From the NCBI GenBank assembly GCA_009923965.1, contig RFSL01000002.1:1-21143 (forward strand): DNA of 21,143 nt, in the 5' to 3' direction. Made by a program: the position numbers and the translations under genes. The notes beneath the pieces are model-generated. The model was given only the letters and a program-made list of their open reading frames with translations, did no database searches and had not been told where the DNA came from. Positions 1 to 8,818 of the stretch are shown piece by piece. The stretch is from Flavobacteriia bacterium (GTDB lineage Bacteria > Bacteroidota > Bacteroidia > Flavobacteriales_D > Crocinitomicaceae). How positions within the stretch are numbered: position 1 is the stretch's first letter; every line of letters begins with the position of its first letter.

Positions 1-387
1 GAAGGATTTAAAATGGGAAAAATGGACGCAAAGCAAGTTTCCTTCTCCTTAAATGTAAAACTTAAAAATCCAAATTCATATGCCTTGAAAGTTAAAAAAA
101 CTTCATTAAACTTAAGTGTTGATGACGGAAAAATTGGAATACTTGCTTTAGAAAAGACTATTAAATTGCCTCGAAAAAAGGAAATAATAGTTGAAATTCC
201 CATGAATTTGTCACTTGAAAAGGGAGCTCTTATGAGAATGTTGACCTTCAGCATGCAAGATTCTATCAGGTTAAATTTAGAAGGCGATGTGCGAGGCGGC
301 GTATTGTTTTTCACAAAAAAATTCCCGCTATCATTTTCAAAATCAATTTCCCCAAAAGTATTAAACACCTTTAACCAAAAAGATTAA
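1..387 (+). CDS. LEA2-like (WHy-type) protein, 5' end outside window
   Basis: The reading frame is open from base 1, so the ATG at 13 is probably internal and the true start, likely with a lipoprotein or signal sequence, lies upstream. About 128 residues are visible. They alternate hydrophobic and polar residues as in a beta sandwich and contain a SLNVKLKNPNSYAL stretch, typical of the LEA type 2 fold (V-x-NPN motif). Bacteroidota carry many small envelope proteins of this kind, usually lipoproteins; their function is not established. The stop codon overlaps the polA start (TAATG), so the two genes are probably co-transcribed and translationally coupled. The family call rests on the NPN motif and strand pattern only. 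A generic hypothetical protein is the alternative. Confidence 0.6.
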   Translation, partial: EGFKMGKMDAKQVSFSLNVKLKNPNSYALKVKKTSLNLSVDDGKIGILALEKTIKLPRKKEIIVEIPMNLSLEKGALMRMLTFSMQDSIRLNLEGDVRGGVLFFTKKFPLSFSKSISPKVLNTFNQKD

Positions 388-3218
388 TGTTAAGCCCTGC
401 CGCACCTAAAAAATTATTTCTGCTTGATGCTTTTGCATTGATTTACCGTGCCTATTTTGCTTTTGCTAAGAATCCAAGGGTTAATTCCAAGGGTCAAAAT
501 ACATCTGCAGCCTTTGGTTTTACAAATGTTTTGATTGACGTTATAAAAAATGAAAAACCTACGCATCTTGCTGTTGTATTTGATCCGCCTGGAGGTTCGG
601 CACACCGCCAAGAGCAATTTGAAGCATACAAAGCACAACGCGAAGAAATGCCGGAAGATATTCGGTCTATGATTCAACCAATAAAACACATTGTGGAAGC
701 TTTTAATGTTCCGATTTTAGAAGTTGCTGGTTTTGAAGCAGACGATGTGGTTGGAACAATTGCTAAAATTGCCGATCAGCGAGGATTTATGACCTATATG
801 ATGACGCCAGACAAAGATTACTGTCAATTAGTTTCGGAAACAGCGTTTATTTATAAGCCAGGACGAGGAGGGAATCCCCCAGAAATATTAGGTGTTAAAG
901 AAGTTTGTGAAAAATTTGAAGTGCAAAATCCTAGTCAAGTAATTGATATTTTGGGTCTTTGGGGTGATGCCTCAGATAATATTCCAGGAATTCCAGGAAT
1001 TGGCGAAAAAACATCAAAGCTGCTAATTGCACAATATGGCTCCATTGAAAACCTCATCGCTAATGCCCATGAATTAAAAGGAAAGCAGCAAGAGAACGTG
1101 ATAAATTTTGCAGATCAAGGGCTTACATCTAAAATGCTTGCAACGATTATTACTGATGTAAAAATTGATTTTGAGGAGGAAAAACTCATCATGTGTGATG
1201 TTGACAAAGACAAAATAAGAGAGATTTTTACAGAGTTAGAATTTTTAAACCTCAGCCGTAGAATTTTAGGAGAAGAAATTACTCTGACGCAAGCGCCAAG
1301 TCCACTTGCCCCAAATAAAACACAAAGTTCCAATTCTTCTCAATTAGATTTATTTGGAACGCAAAGCATGGTTGAATCCCATGAACCAGTAATTACAGCG
1401 GCGTATAAAACAATTGTTACAGAAAGACCAAGTTATCACTTAATTAGCACAGCAGAAGAAAGAAAAGAGCTTTTAGAAATTTTACTTACCCAAAAACAAG
1501 TTTGCTTTGACACAGAGACAACAAATATAGATGCAAGGCAGGCAGATTTAGTGGGAGTTTCTTTTTCTTATAAAGCCCGCGAAGCATTTTATGTTGCGAT
1601 ACCGCAGGAATTTGACGCCGCCAAAAGCATTATTCATGAATTTATTTCCTTCTTCCAAAATACTGGAATAGAAAAAATCGCTCACAATATTAAATACGAT
1701 TTGAAGGTCTTGTCTCGCTATGGCATTTCCCTTGCAGCTCCTACTTTTGACACCATGATTGCTCACTATTTAATCAATCCTGAAGCTCGTCAAAACATGG
1801 ATTTTCTAGCGCAGCACTATTTGAATTATCAGGCAATTTCAATTGAAACGCTCATCGGAAAAAAAGGAAAATCGCAGGGGAATATGCGCGATTTAGAACC
1901 TTCCGAAATTTCAGACTATGCCTGCGAAGATGCAGATATTACACTTCAGCTAAAACATATTTTTGAAAAAGAAATAAAGAAACCACATCTCAAGGATTTA
2001 TTTTATGACATGGAAATGCCGCTCGTGGAAGTCTTGATGGAAATGGAAGAGGAGGGAATAGCGATTGATTCTAAAGCTTTAGCTGAATACTCAAAAGAAT
2101 TAGACAGTACCTTAATTGATTTAGATTCTCAAATTAAATCATTAGCTGGAATGGAATTTAATACAGATTCACCGAAACAAATGGGCGAAGTTCTTTTTGA
2201 GAAGTTAAAAATTTCAGCGAAAGCAAAAAAGACAAAAACAGGTCAATATGCAACTTCTGAAGATGTTTTAGAAAAACACAAGCACGATCATCCAATTGTT
2301 CCTTTAATTTTAGAATACCGGCAGCTGCGGAAACTGAAAAGCACGTATGTAGATGCGCTTCCTACTTATTGCGACTTAAATGATGGCCGTATTCACACAA
2401 ATTTTATGCAAACAGTAACTGCAACTGGTCGCTTGAGCTCTAATAATCCAAACCTTCAAAATATTCCAATTCGTTCAGAAAAAGGCAGGGAAATTCGCCG
2501 AGCTTTTGTTTCGCGAGATAAGGATCATAAATTAATGGCTGTGGATTACTCGCAAATAGAATTGAGAATTATCGCCGCTTTAAGCGAGGACCCAAATATG
2601 ATTCAATCATTTAGAGATGGACTTGACATTCATGCTGCAACTGCCGCAAAAGTTTACGGAGTTTCTATTGAAGAAGTAACGAGAGAACAACGGAGCGCTG
2701 CAAAAGCAGTAAATTTTGGGATAATTTATGGGCAATCGGCCTTTGGTCTAGCGCAAAATTTAAAAATTTCAAGAACTGAAGCAAAAGAAATCATAGATAG
2801 TTACTTCGAACAATATGGAACAATAAAAAACTATATGGACAAGGTAATTTCTCAGGCTCGAGAAGAGGGATATGTAGAAACAATTATGAAACGACGTCGG
2901 TATTTACCAGACATAAATTCTGGAAATGCGATTGTTCGAGGTTATGCAGAAAGAAATGCTATTAATGCCCCAATTCAAGGATCTGCTGCAGACATTATTA
3001 AAATGGCCATGATTTCTGTGCACAGCGAAATGAAAAAAGAAAATGTAAAGTCGAAAATGATTTTACAGGTGCACGATGAACTTGTTTTTGATGTGCACAA
3101 TTCAGAGGAAGTGCTAATTCAAGATTTGGTTCGCAAAGCAATGGAAAAAGCAGTAAAACTTTCTGTTCCAATGCAAGTAGAATTAAAACTTGCAGATAAT
3201 TGGCTTGACGCACATTAA
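387..3218 (+). CDS. polA: DNA polymerase I
   Basis: Cytoplasmic repair and Okazaki-fragment-processing polymerase, 943 residues, full length for the family. The N-terminal 5' nuclease (about 8-290) shows D14, the E117-x-D119-D120 cluster, D142/D144 and a GIPGIPGIG helix-hairpin region. The proofreading domain (about 350-530) is intact, with D375-T-E377 (Exo I), N434/D438 (Exo II) and Y511/D515 (Exo III). The polymerase domain (about 560-943) has motif A with D720, motif B with R769, K773, F777 and Y781, and motif C Q894-V-H-D897-E898. Phe777 is the residue type that discriminates against dideoxynucleotides in E. coli Pol I. A Ser/Asn/Gln-rich linker lies near 300-330. The ATG overlaps the upstream stop by one base, and no separate promoter is seen. 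The call is secure. Confidence 0.98.
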   Translation: MLSPAAPKKLFLLDAFALIYRAYFAFAKNPRVNSKGQNTSAAFGFTNVLIDVIKNEKPTHLAVVFDPPGGSAHRQEQFEAYKAQREEMPEDIRSMIQPIKHIVEAFNVPILEVAGFEADDVVGTIAKIADQRGFMTYMMTPDKDYCQLVSETAFIYKPGRGGNPPEILGVKEVCEKFEVQNPSQVIDILGLWGDASDNIPGIPGIGEKTSKLLIAQYGSIENLIANAHELKGKQQENVINFADQGLTSKMLATIITDVKIDFEEEKLIMCDVDKDKIREIFTELEFLNLSRRILGEEITLTQAPSPLAPNKTQSSNSSQLDLFGTQSMVESHEPVITAAYKTIVTERPSYHLISTAEERKELLEILLTQKQVCFDTETTNIDARQADLVGVSFSYKAREAFYVAIPQEFDAAKSIIHEFISFFQNTGIEKIAHNIKYDLKVLSRYGISLAAPTFDTMIAHYLINPEARQNMDFLAQHYLNYQAISIETLIGKKGKSQGNMRDLEPSEISDYACEDADITLQLKHIFEKEIKKPHLKDLFYDMEMPLVEVLMEMEEEGIAIDSKALAEYSKELDSTLIDLDSQIKSLAGMEFNTDSPKQMGEVLFEKLKISAKAKKTKTGQYATSEDVLEKHKHDHPIVPLILEYRQLRKLKSTYVDALPTYCDLNDGRIHTNFMQTVTATGRLSSNNPNLQNIPIRSEKGREIRRAFVSRDKDHKLMAVDYSQIELRIIAALSEDPNMIQSFRDGLDIHAATAAKVYGVSIEEVTREQRSAAKAVNFGIIYGQSAFGLAQNLKISRTEAKEIIDSYFEQYGTIKNYMDKVISQAREEGYVETIMKRRRYLPDINSGNAIVRGYAERNAINAPIQGSAADIIKMAMISVHSEMKKENVKSKMILQVHDELVFDVHNSEEVLIQDLVRKAMEKAVKLSVPMQVELKLADNWLDAH

Positions 3219-3229
3219 TGATTCATTAA
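3215..3229. promoter_or_regulatory. 15-bp perfect dyad at the polA stop, upstream of rseP
   Basis: TTAATGA-T-TCATTAA is a perfect inverted repeat with 7-base arms and a one-base centre, so it cannot form a stable hairpin. It lies 33 bases upstream of the rseP -7 box, a possible activator position. An AT-rich genome yields such dyads by chance, so an operator role is only a suggestion. Confidence 0.2.
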
Positions 3230-3261
3230 ACGTTGGCAAACCTAAAACAAAGTATAAATCT

Positions 3262-3269
3262 TATATTTG
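3262..3269 (+). promoter_or_regulatory. Bacteroidota-type -7 box for rseP (TATATTTG)
   Basis: This is an exact match to TAnnTTTG, the -7 element recognised by the Bacteroidota housekeeping sigma factor. The -33 element is poor: the nearest TTG (3233-3235) is spaced too far away. Transcription would begin near 3275, leaving a leader of about a dozen bases before the ATG at 3288. The box contains the in-frame TTG at 3267, which argues against that codon as the translation start. Confidence 0.6.
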
Positions 3270-3287
3270 CACTTTAATATTTATTTT

Positions 3288-4691
3288 ATGGACATTTGGA
3301 TTAAAGCAGCTCAGTTATTTCTTTCATTAGCAATTCTTGTAACATTACATGAATTCGGTCATTTTCTCCCCGCTCGATTATTTAAAACCCGAATAGAGAA
3401 GTTTTACCTTTTCTTTAATCCTTGGTTTTCGCTTTTTCGCTATAAGAAAGTAAATGGTGTAAAAAAAACAGCGTGGTTTACAAAAGACTCTCCAAAAGAA
3501 TGGAAGGAAGATGAAAATACTACTGAATGGGGACTTGGATGGCTTCCTTTGGGGGGCTATGTAAAAATTGCAGGAATGATGGATGAATCCATGGACAAAG
3601 AGCAATTAAAACAGCCGGTTCAAGATTGGGAATTTCGCTCTAAAAGCCCTTGGAAACGTTTAATAATAATGGTTGGAGGTGTAACCGTTAATTTAATTTT
3701 AGGATTTCTAATTTATATTTGTGTTGTCTTTGTTTGGGGACAAACGCAAGCAAAACCTACAGATTTAAAACATGGTCTGAGCGTTCACCCATATTTACAA
3801 AAATACAACTTGGTTTCAGGAGATAAAGTAGTTGAATTAGATGGAAATATAGTTTTAAGTGTCGAAGAATTAAATAAAGAAATTTTATTGCGAGATGCTC
3901 GAAAGCTAAAAATTCTACATGTAGATGGAAAAGTTTCAACTGTTACCCTTCCTGAGAATATTGATATGGAATTATTTACAAACGGCGCTTTCCCAGCTTT
4001 TGGATATCGGTCAAAAACAACGAAAGTAGATGAGGTTGTCCCTAAATCTCCCGCTCAAAAAGCAGGGTTGCAAAAAAATGATGTTATTCTTTCAATAAAT
4101 GGAAAAGAAATCGAATTCTTTGATGAGCTACAAGGCGCGTTTTATGCTGTTAAAGGAAAAACAGCAGAGCTAACCGTTTTGCGCGGAAACACTCACAGTG
4201 ACACAACACTTTTAACTACAAAAGTTAATTCTGATGGCACTATTGGCTTCCAAACAAGCACAAAATTAGCAGAAGATTCAAGCGCAATTAAAACTGCCTA
4301 CTACGGATTTTTTGAAAGTGTTGCAGTAGGATTCCAGTTTGGGAAAAATACACTTGGCGATTATGTTTCGCAGTTCAAATTTTTATTTACCAAAAAAGGA
4401 GCAACATCAATTGGAGGTTTTGCGGCAATTGGAAACATGTTTCCTCCGGTTTGGGATTGGCAACTTTTCTGGTTAAACACCGCCTTACTCTCAATTATTT
4501 TAGCTTTTATGAATATTTTACCTATTCCAGCTTTGGATGGAGGGCACGTTGTGTTTTTAATTTATGAGATAATTACAGGGAAAGAAGCGCCTGCAAAAGT
4601 ATTGGAAGTTGCTCAATATATCGGCATCATTCTTCTTTTAGGATTAATGGTGTACGCGAATGGCAATGATCTTATACGTTGGTTATTTTAG
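3288..4691 (+). CDS. rseP: RIP metalloprotease RseP (site-2 protease)
   Basis: Inner-membrane zinc protease that cleaves transmembrane segments, typically anti-sigma factors in envelope-stress signalling and leftover signal peptides. I chose the ATG at 3288 (467 residues). The in-frame TTG at 3267 lies inside the promoter box, and the protein starting MDIWIKAA runs directly into the first membrane helix. Zinc ligands are H21-E22-x-x-H25 (HEFGH, followed by the usual Pro), with the third ligand D417 in the LDGGH motif. Membrane segments lie near 5-25, 125-150, 395-425 and 440-465. Two PDZ-like modules occupy about 160-235 and 240-320, the second containing SPAQKAGLQ and NDVILSINGKEI. A charged loop of some 80 residues after the first helix is usual for Bacteroidota RseP as I recall it. 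The gene has its own promoter after polA. Confidence 0.95.
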   Translation: MDIWIKAAQLFLSLAILVTLHEFGHFLPARLFKTRIEKFYLFFNPWFSLFRYKKVNGVKKTAWFTKDSPKEWKEDENTTEWGLGWLPLGGYVKIAGMMDESMDKEQLKQPVQDWEFRSKSPWKRLIIMVGGVTVNLILGFLIYICVVFVWGQTQAKPTDLKHGLSVHPYLQKYNLVSGDKVVELDGNIVLSVEELNKEILLRDARKLKILHVDGKVSTVTLPENIDMELFTNGAFPAFGYRSKTTKVDEVVPKSPAQKAGLQKNDVILSINGKEIEFFDELQGAFYAVKGKTAELTVLRGNTHSDTTLLTTKVNSDGTIGFQTSTKLAEDSSAIKTAYYGFFESVAVGFQFGKNTLGDYVSQFKFLFTKKGATSIGGFAAIGNMFPPVWDWQLFWLNTALLSIILAFMNILPIPALDGGHVVFLIYEIITGKEAPAKVLEVAQYIGIILLLGLMVYANGNDLIRWLF

Positions 4692-4733
4692 GAACGGCTA
4701 AACCTTCTTTATAACCCAAACAATTTTTCTAAT

Positions 4734-4741
4734 TATATTTA
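4734..4741 (+). promoter_or_regulatory. Probable -7 box for the paaZ-like gene (TATATTTA)
   Basis: Seven of eight positions match TAnnTTTG (the final G is A). A TTTA at 4708-4711 could serve as the -33 element, 22 bases upstream. The ATG follows 24 bases downstream. This is a weak match with a plausible position. Confidence 0.35.
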
Positions 4742-4765
4742 CAAGTACTAATTCGTGTAAATAAT

Positions 4766-6805
4766 ATGCAAGTTTATCAAAATTACGTTCTTGGAAAGTG
4801 GCAAAATGGAGAAGGAATTGAAACCCACTTATTCCATGCCATAACAGGAAAGGAAATTGGAAGTGTTTCGAGTGCTGGAATTGATTTCTCAGCAGTATTA
4901 GACTACGGACGAATTCATGGAGGCCGAGCGCTTCGTAAAATGACTTTCCAGGAAAGAGGTAGAATGCTGAAAGCTTTAGCGCTTTATCTTTTGGAAAAGA
5001 AAGAACAGTATTATGCCGTTAGTGCATATACAGGCGCAACAAAAATAGATTCTTGGATTGATATTGAAGGAGGAATCGGCAACTTATTTGCCAATGCATC
5101 TTTGAGAAAACAATTTCCTGATTTACCTTACTATGTTGACGGATCTGCCGTTCCTTTATCAAAAAACGGAACATTTATTGGACATCACATCATGGTTCCA
5201 AAGGAAGGCGTTGCTGTGCACATTAATGCTTTTAACTTCCCTATTTGGGGAATGCTTGAGAAGATTGCTGTAAATCTGATGGCGGGCGTTCCAGCAGTAG
5301 TAAAACCTTCTGAATACACAAGCTTTCTTACGGAAGTTGTTGTCCGAGATATTATTGCTTCCAAAATTCTCCCTGAAGGAGCACTGCAATTATTAGTAGG
5401 CTTAGGAAGAGGAATTATCGATCATGTTGATAGCAGAGACACGGTTACATTTACCGGAAGTGCCGCAACAGGAATTTTACTTAAAGCTCATCCTCAGATT
5501 ATTTCCCAAAGCGTTTCATTTAATTTAGAGGCAGATTCTTTGAATGCAACAGTTTTAGGTTTGCACGCAAAACCAGGAACAGCTGAATTTGATTTATTTA
5601 TCAAAGAAACCGTTAAGGAAATTACAGTAAAGGCAGGTCAAAAATGTACTGCAATAAGACGAATTATTGTACCTGAAGATTACATTGATGAGGTACAAAA
5701 AGGAATTTCTTCGCGTCTTGAAAGCACAAAGATTGGCGACCCAAGTATTGAAGGCGTTCGTATGGGAGCGCTTGCAACTCGCTTGCAAGTTGAAAGAGTT
5801 CGCGCGAGTGTTGAAACACTTTCTAAGTCACAAGAGATAGTTTTCGGAGATATAGATAATTTTGAGGTTCATGGTGCAGACAAAAAAAATGGTGCGTTCT
5901 TTTCTCCTATTTTATTCTTGAATAAAGATCCTTTTAATAATAAAGATTGCCACGAAATCGAAGCATTTGGACCAGTATCCACAATTATGCCCTACAAAAC
6001 GCTTGATGATGCAATTTCTCTTGCAAAAATGGGTAAAGGCTCTTTGGTTTCTTCGATTGTTACACCAGATGACAAAGAAGCCCGAGAGTATGTTATTGGC
6101 GCAGCAAATATGCATGGACGTATATTAATTGTAAATGAAGCGTGTGCGAAAGAAAGTACAGGTCACGGCTCACCAATGCCACTTTTGACACATGGTGGAC
6201 CAGGTCGCGCCGGAGGTGGTGAAGAAATGGGTGGAAAGCGCGGGGTTTTACACTATCTACAACGAACCGCTATTCAGGGTCACCCAACAACAATTAGTGC
6301 TATTACGGAGCAATTTCAAGTTGGAGCTGCGATGCCTGAGGCAAATCCACATGTTTTCCGAAAGCATTTTGAAGAATTAATAGTAGGAGAAACGGTATAC
6401 ACACAAAAACACACTGTTACGGAAGCAGATATCGTAAATTTTGCAAATGTATCTGGAGATAATTTTTATGCGCACATGGACGCCACTTCATTAGAAGGAA
6501 CAATTTTTGAGCAGCGCGTTGCCCATGGCTATTTTATTTTATCTAAAGCTGCGGGTTTATTTGTCGATCCTAAAAAAGGTCCGGTACTTTTAAACTACGG
6601 CATTGAAGAGGCGCGTTTTACAAAGCCTGTGTATCCCGGAGCAACAATTGGTGTGCGTTTTACCGTAAAAGAAAAAATAGATCAGGAGAAGCGCTCTGAA
6701 GACGACATTCCAAAGGGGATTGTTAAATTTCTTGTGGATGTTTTTGACGAGACAGGAGATACGGTGGCTTTGGCTACTATTTTAACAATGGTTAAGAAAT
6801 TATAA
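4766..6805 (+). CDS. paaZ: PaaZ-type bifunctional aldehyde dehydrogenase / MaoC enoyl-CoA hydratase
   Basis: 679 residues, close to the 681 of E. coli PaaZ. There the MaoC (hydratase) half opens the oxepin-CoA ring of phenylacetate breakdown and the dehydrogenase half oxidises the resulting semialdehyde with NADP+. The dehydrogenase domain (about 1-520) has N157 in NAFNFPIWG, general base E255 in NLEADS and nucleophile C294 in KAGQKCTA. The R-specific hydratase domain (about 528-679) carries the D565-x4-H570 dyad in SGDNFYAHMD. Both active sites look complete. No paaABCDE, paaG, paaH, paaJ or paaK gene is nearby, so substrate assignment rests on family membership alone. An alternative role is oxidation and hydration of another CoA-linked aldehyde. 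The gene has a possible promoter of its own and converges with the Omp28-like gene downstream. Confidence 0.9.
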   Translation: MQVYQNYVLGKWQNGEGIETHLFHAITGKEIGSVSSAGIDFSAVLDYGRIHGGRALRKMTFQERGRMLKALALYLLEKKEQYYAVSAYTGATKIDSWIDIEGGIGNLFANASLRKQFPDLPYYVDGSAVPLSKNGTFIGHHIMVPKEGVAVHINAFNFPIWGMLEKIAVNLMAGVPAVVKPSEYTSFLTEVVVRDIIASKILPEGALQLLVGLGRGIIDHVDSRDTVTFTGSAATGILLKAHPQIISQSVSFNLEADSLNATVLGLHAKPGTAEFDLFIKETVKEITVKAGQKCTAIRRIIVPEDYIDEVQKGISSRLESTKIGDPSIEGVRMGALATRLQVERVRASVETLSKSQEIVFGDIDNFEVHGADKKNGAFFSPILFLNKDPFNNKDCHEIEAFGPVSTIMPYKTLDDAISLAKMGKGSLVSSIVTPDDKEAREYVIGAANMHGRILIVNEACAKESTGHGSPMPLLTHGGPGRAGGGEEMGGKRGVLHYLQRTAIQGHPTTISAITEQFQVGAAMPEANPHVFRKHFEELIVGETVYTQKHTVTEADIVNFANVSGDNFYAHMDATSLEGTIFEQRVAHGYFILSKAAGLFVDPKKGPVLLNYGIEEARFTKPVYPGATIGVRFTVKEKIDQEKRSEDDIPKGIVKFLVDVFDETGDTVALATILTMVKKL

Positions 6806-6822
6806 ACACTTAATTTATTGCA

Positions 6823-6854
6823 TAAAAAAAATGGCCGGAATTTCTTCCGACCAT
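6823..6854 (-). terminator. Intrinsic terminator, probably bidirectional
   Basis: Stem ATGGCCGGAA (6831-6840), loop TTTC, stem TTCCGACCAT (6845-6854): ten pairs with one C-A mismatch. Read on the minus strand, the stem is followed by eight T residues (6831 down to 6824), an excellent terminator for the Omp28-like gene. On the plus strand a T-run comes only at 6873-6877, so termination of paaZ here is possible but weaker. Confidence 0.8.
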
Positions 6855-6898
6855 TCGTGGCTTTAAGGCCCCTTTTTATTTTATAACCAAAAGATTTT

Positions 6899-8740
6899 TT
6901 ATTTAATTACAACGTTTTTAGTTGTAATTGCTCCATTTGAGGTAACCGTTACAATGTAACTTCCTTTTGCTACATTCTCTGTAGAAAAAGAAACCACTTG
7001 CTCGCCACTTGCATTTTCAAGTAGTTTTGAAGAAATAACACGTCCTTGAATATCCATAAGTGAAATACTGTAATCTGTATTTTGTCCTTCAAAAGAAATA
7101 TTTACTAAATCAGATGCAGGATTTGGATATACGTTAAATGAAGTTTCAGATAACGCTTCAATTGAAGCTGTACCAATGTTTATATTGTCAACATAAATAT
7201 TATTTCCGTAGTCCGAAGTTGCTTTAAACTTAAAAAGTGCATTAGTTGCTGAAGCAATAGTAGCAATATTAACAGTTTCAACTCTCCAATCTGCAGCTAC
7301 AGGTGTATATGCTGTAGTTAGATATGTTCCTGCTGAGTTAGACAATTCTGCACCTGCTTTTGTATATATATTTGTCCAAGTTTGTCCACAGTTTGTAGAT
7401 ACTTCAACATCTAACACATCAGCGTAAGCCGCAGCATATTCTCTGTGTGCTACAGCAAAAGATAGAGAAGGATTCGTAATGGATGATAAGTTTACAGGAG
7501 CAAGGTAAACCTCTCCAATTGATCCTGCAGCGAAAGTGTAGGCATCATACTTTATAGATCCTGAACTTGCAGTTGATCTCACCCAATTATTGCTTTGCGG
7601 AGATGTTACAAAATAGTTAGCATAAGGAAATGCCGAACTCGTAAAATCTTGATAAAAGTTGCTTGTGCTTGGCGTAACTGAAATTGTAGCAAATGATGTA
7701 GTAAACTGACCCATAGGAGTTGTACTTCCGCTTCCATTAATATTTGTTAAATAAACACTTAAGGTATGAGCACCAGAAGTTGTTGTTGTTGTGGGAATTG
7801 TAAAATTTGAAGTGCTTCCAGCAGTTAAATTACCGCTAAAAGGTGCAGTTTGTACTGTTCCGTTGTCTATTTTGTAGTTTACAGTTGCAGAAGTTATCGT
7901 GTTTGCACCTCTGTTGTTTAATACTGCTTCCGCACCAGTCAATGATGTTCCACAAGTGTAAGTAGCCGTATTAATAGAAGCAATTACACCATAATTTGAA
8001 AGAGTATATGGTGCAGAATAACCAGCTTGGTGTACTTCTTTTGTAGTGTTATCTTGAACCCACGCTACAAACCCAATCTCATTTAAGTTATAAATGTAAG
8101 AAGGTATCGCAATCCCTGTAAATGTAAATGTTTGAGTGCCATTTGCAGATGCAAAATTTGATGCTGTAACAGCAGTTCCAGTTGGGCTTGGAAGCATTTT
8201 GCGCATTACATTGTGGAATGCCGTTTCTCCATTAGAACCCGGGGCACTGGTAAAAGTAATATTTCTTTCAATCATTGCTAGTTGCATTACTGTGTTGCTA
8301 GGATTCCATACAGCAGGCGCAGTTACGGTTACTACAACATCTACGGTGTTAGTAATTAAATTTACTACGTGATTTAGTGTCATATTAACCGGAGATGGCA
8401 CAGCATACCTTGCATCTATTGCCGCTTGAGTAGCATCCATATTAGTCCCATCTATAACTCTATCTGGAACACCAGTAATATTGTAGTAAGTGCCTTGACG
8501 AGCAGAAACATCTGTTGGGTTTTGTGCATTCATTGGATCAGTTCCAGGCCAGCTAACTTGATATTTAAGAGCTACAACTTTCGTTGGGTTTGCAACCATG
8601 AGTGCTTCTAAAGCAGGGTTTTGAGCTGCACAAGGACCACAAGATGCTTGAGAGAAACTCTCAGTCAATACTAATCTTTGTTGTGAAAAAGCTGTTCCAA
8701 TCAATAATGAAACAGACAGGGAAAGTAAAATTTTCTTCAT
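6899..8740 (-). CDS. T9SS-secreted Omp28-like thioredoxin-fold protein with type A sorting tail
   Basis: 613 residues. A signal peptide (1-19, cut after AFS) is followed by a thioredoxin-like domain of the Omp28-related type (about 20-235) with a complete C34-G-P-C37 motif and a cis-proline loop at T89-G-V-P92. An Ig/CARDB-like segment follows (about 240-355), then a choice-of-anchor J/adhesin-like lectin fold (about 360-522) ending in NNIYVDNINIG. The last 80 residues (534-613) form a type A sorting domain: VYPNPASD, a GRVI box, and KGSYIV near the end. The protein should cross the inner membrane by Sec and the outer membrane by T9SS, and be attached to the surface or released. The redox-active motif suggests thiol exchange outside the cell, but activity is inferred. 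It is monocistronic, with its own -7 box and a strong terminator. Confidence 0.85.
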   Translation of the reverse strand: MKKILLSLSVSLLIGTAFSQQRLVLTESFSQASCGPCAAQNPALEALMVANPTKVVALKYQVSWPGTDPMNAQNPTDVSARQGTYYNITGVPDRVIDGTNMDATQAAIDARYAVPSPVNMTLNHVVNLITNTVDVVVTVTAPAVWNPSNTVMQLAMIERNITFTSAPGSNGETAFHNVMRKMLPSPTGTAVTASNFASANGTQTFTFTGIAIPSYIYNLNEIGFVAWVQDNTTKEVHQAGYSAPYTLSNYGVIASINTATYTCGTSLTGAEAVLNNRGANTITSATVNYKIDNGTVQTAPFSGNLTAGSTSNFTIPTTTTTSGAHTLSVYLTNINGSGSTTPMGQFTTSFATISVTPSTSNFYQDFTSSAFPYANYFVTSPQSNNWVRSTASSGSIKYDAYTFAAGSIGEVYLAPVNLSSITNPSLSFAVAHREYAAAYADVLDVEVSTNCGQTWTNIYTKAGAELSNSAGTYLTTAYTPVAADWRVETVNIATIASATNALFKFKATSDYGNNIYVDNINIGTASIEALSETSFNVYPNPASDLVNISFEGQNTDYSISLMDIQGRVISSKLLENASGEQVVSFSTENVAKGSYIVTVTSNGAITTKNVVIK

Positions 8741-8763
8741 GTTAAATAAATTTATGTGAATTA

Positions 8764-8771
8764 CAAAATTA
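8764..8771 (-). promoter_or_regulatory. -7 box for the Omp28-like gene (TAATTTTG)
   Basis: This is an exact TAnnTTTG match on the minus strand, with its 3' end 23 bases before the ATG at 8740. No convincing -33 element is visible in the AT-rich sequence upstream. The short leader has no Shine-Dalgarno sequence. Confidence 0.55.
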
Positions 8772-8818
8772 CAATTAATAAATAAATATTCAGTGGTTTA
8801 TGTAAAAAGATCCTTAAC

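Noticed and set aside
990..1011. Direct repeat ATTCCAGGA in polA
   Set aside because: It encodes the GIPGIPGIG helix-hairpin-helix loop of the 5' nuclease domain, not a mobile element or regulatory repeat.
6192..6380. 62-codon frame within the paaZ-like gene
   Set aside because: Alternative frame inside a dehydrogenase-hydratase with continuous conserved motifs, and no start signal.
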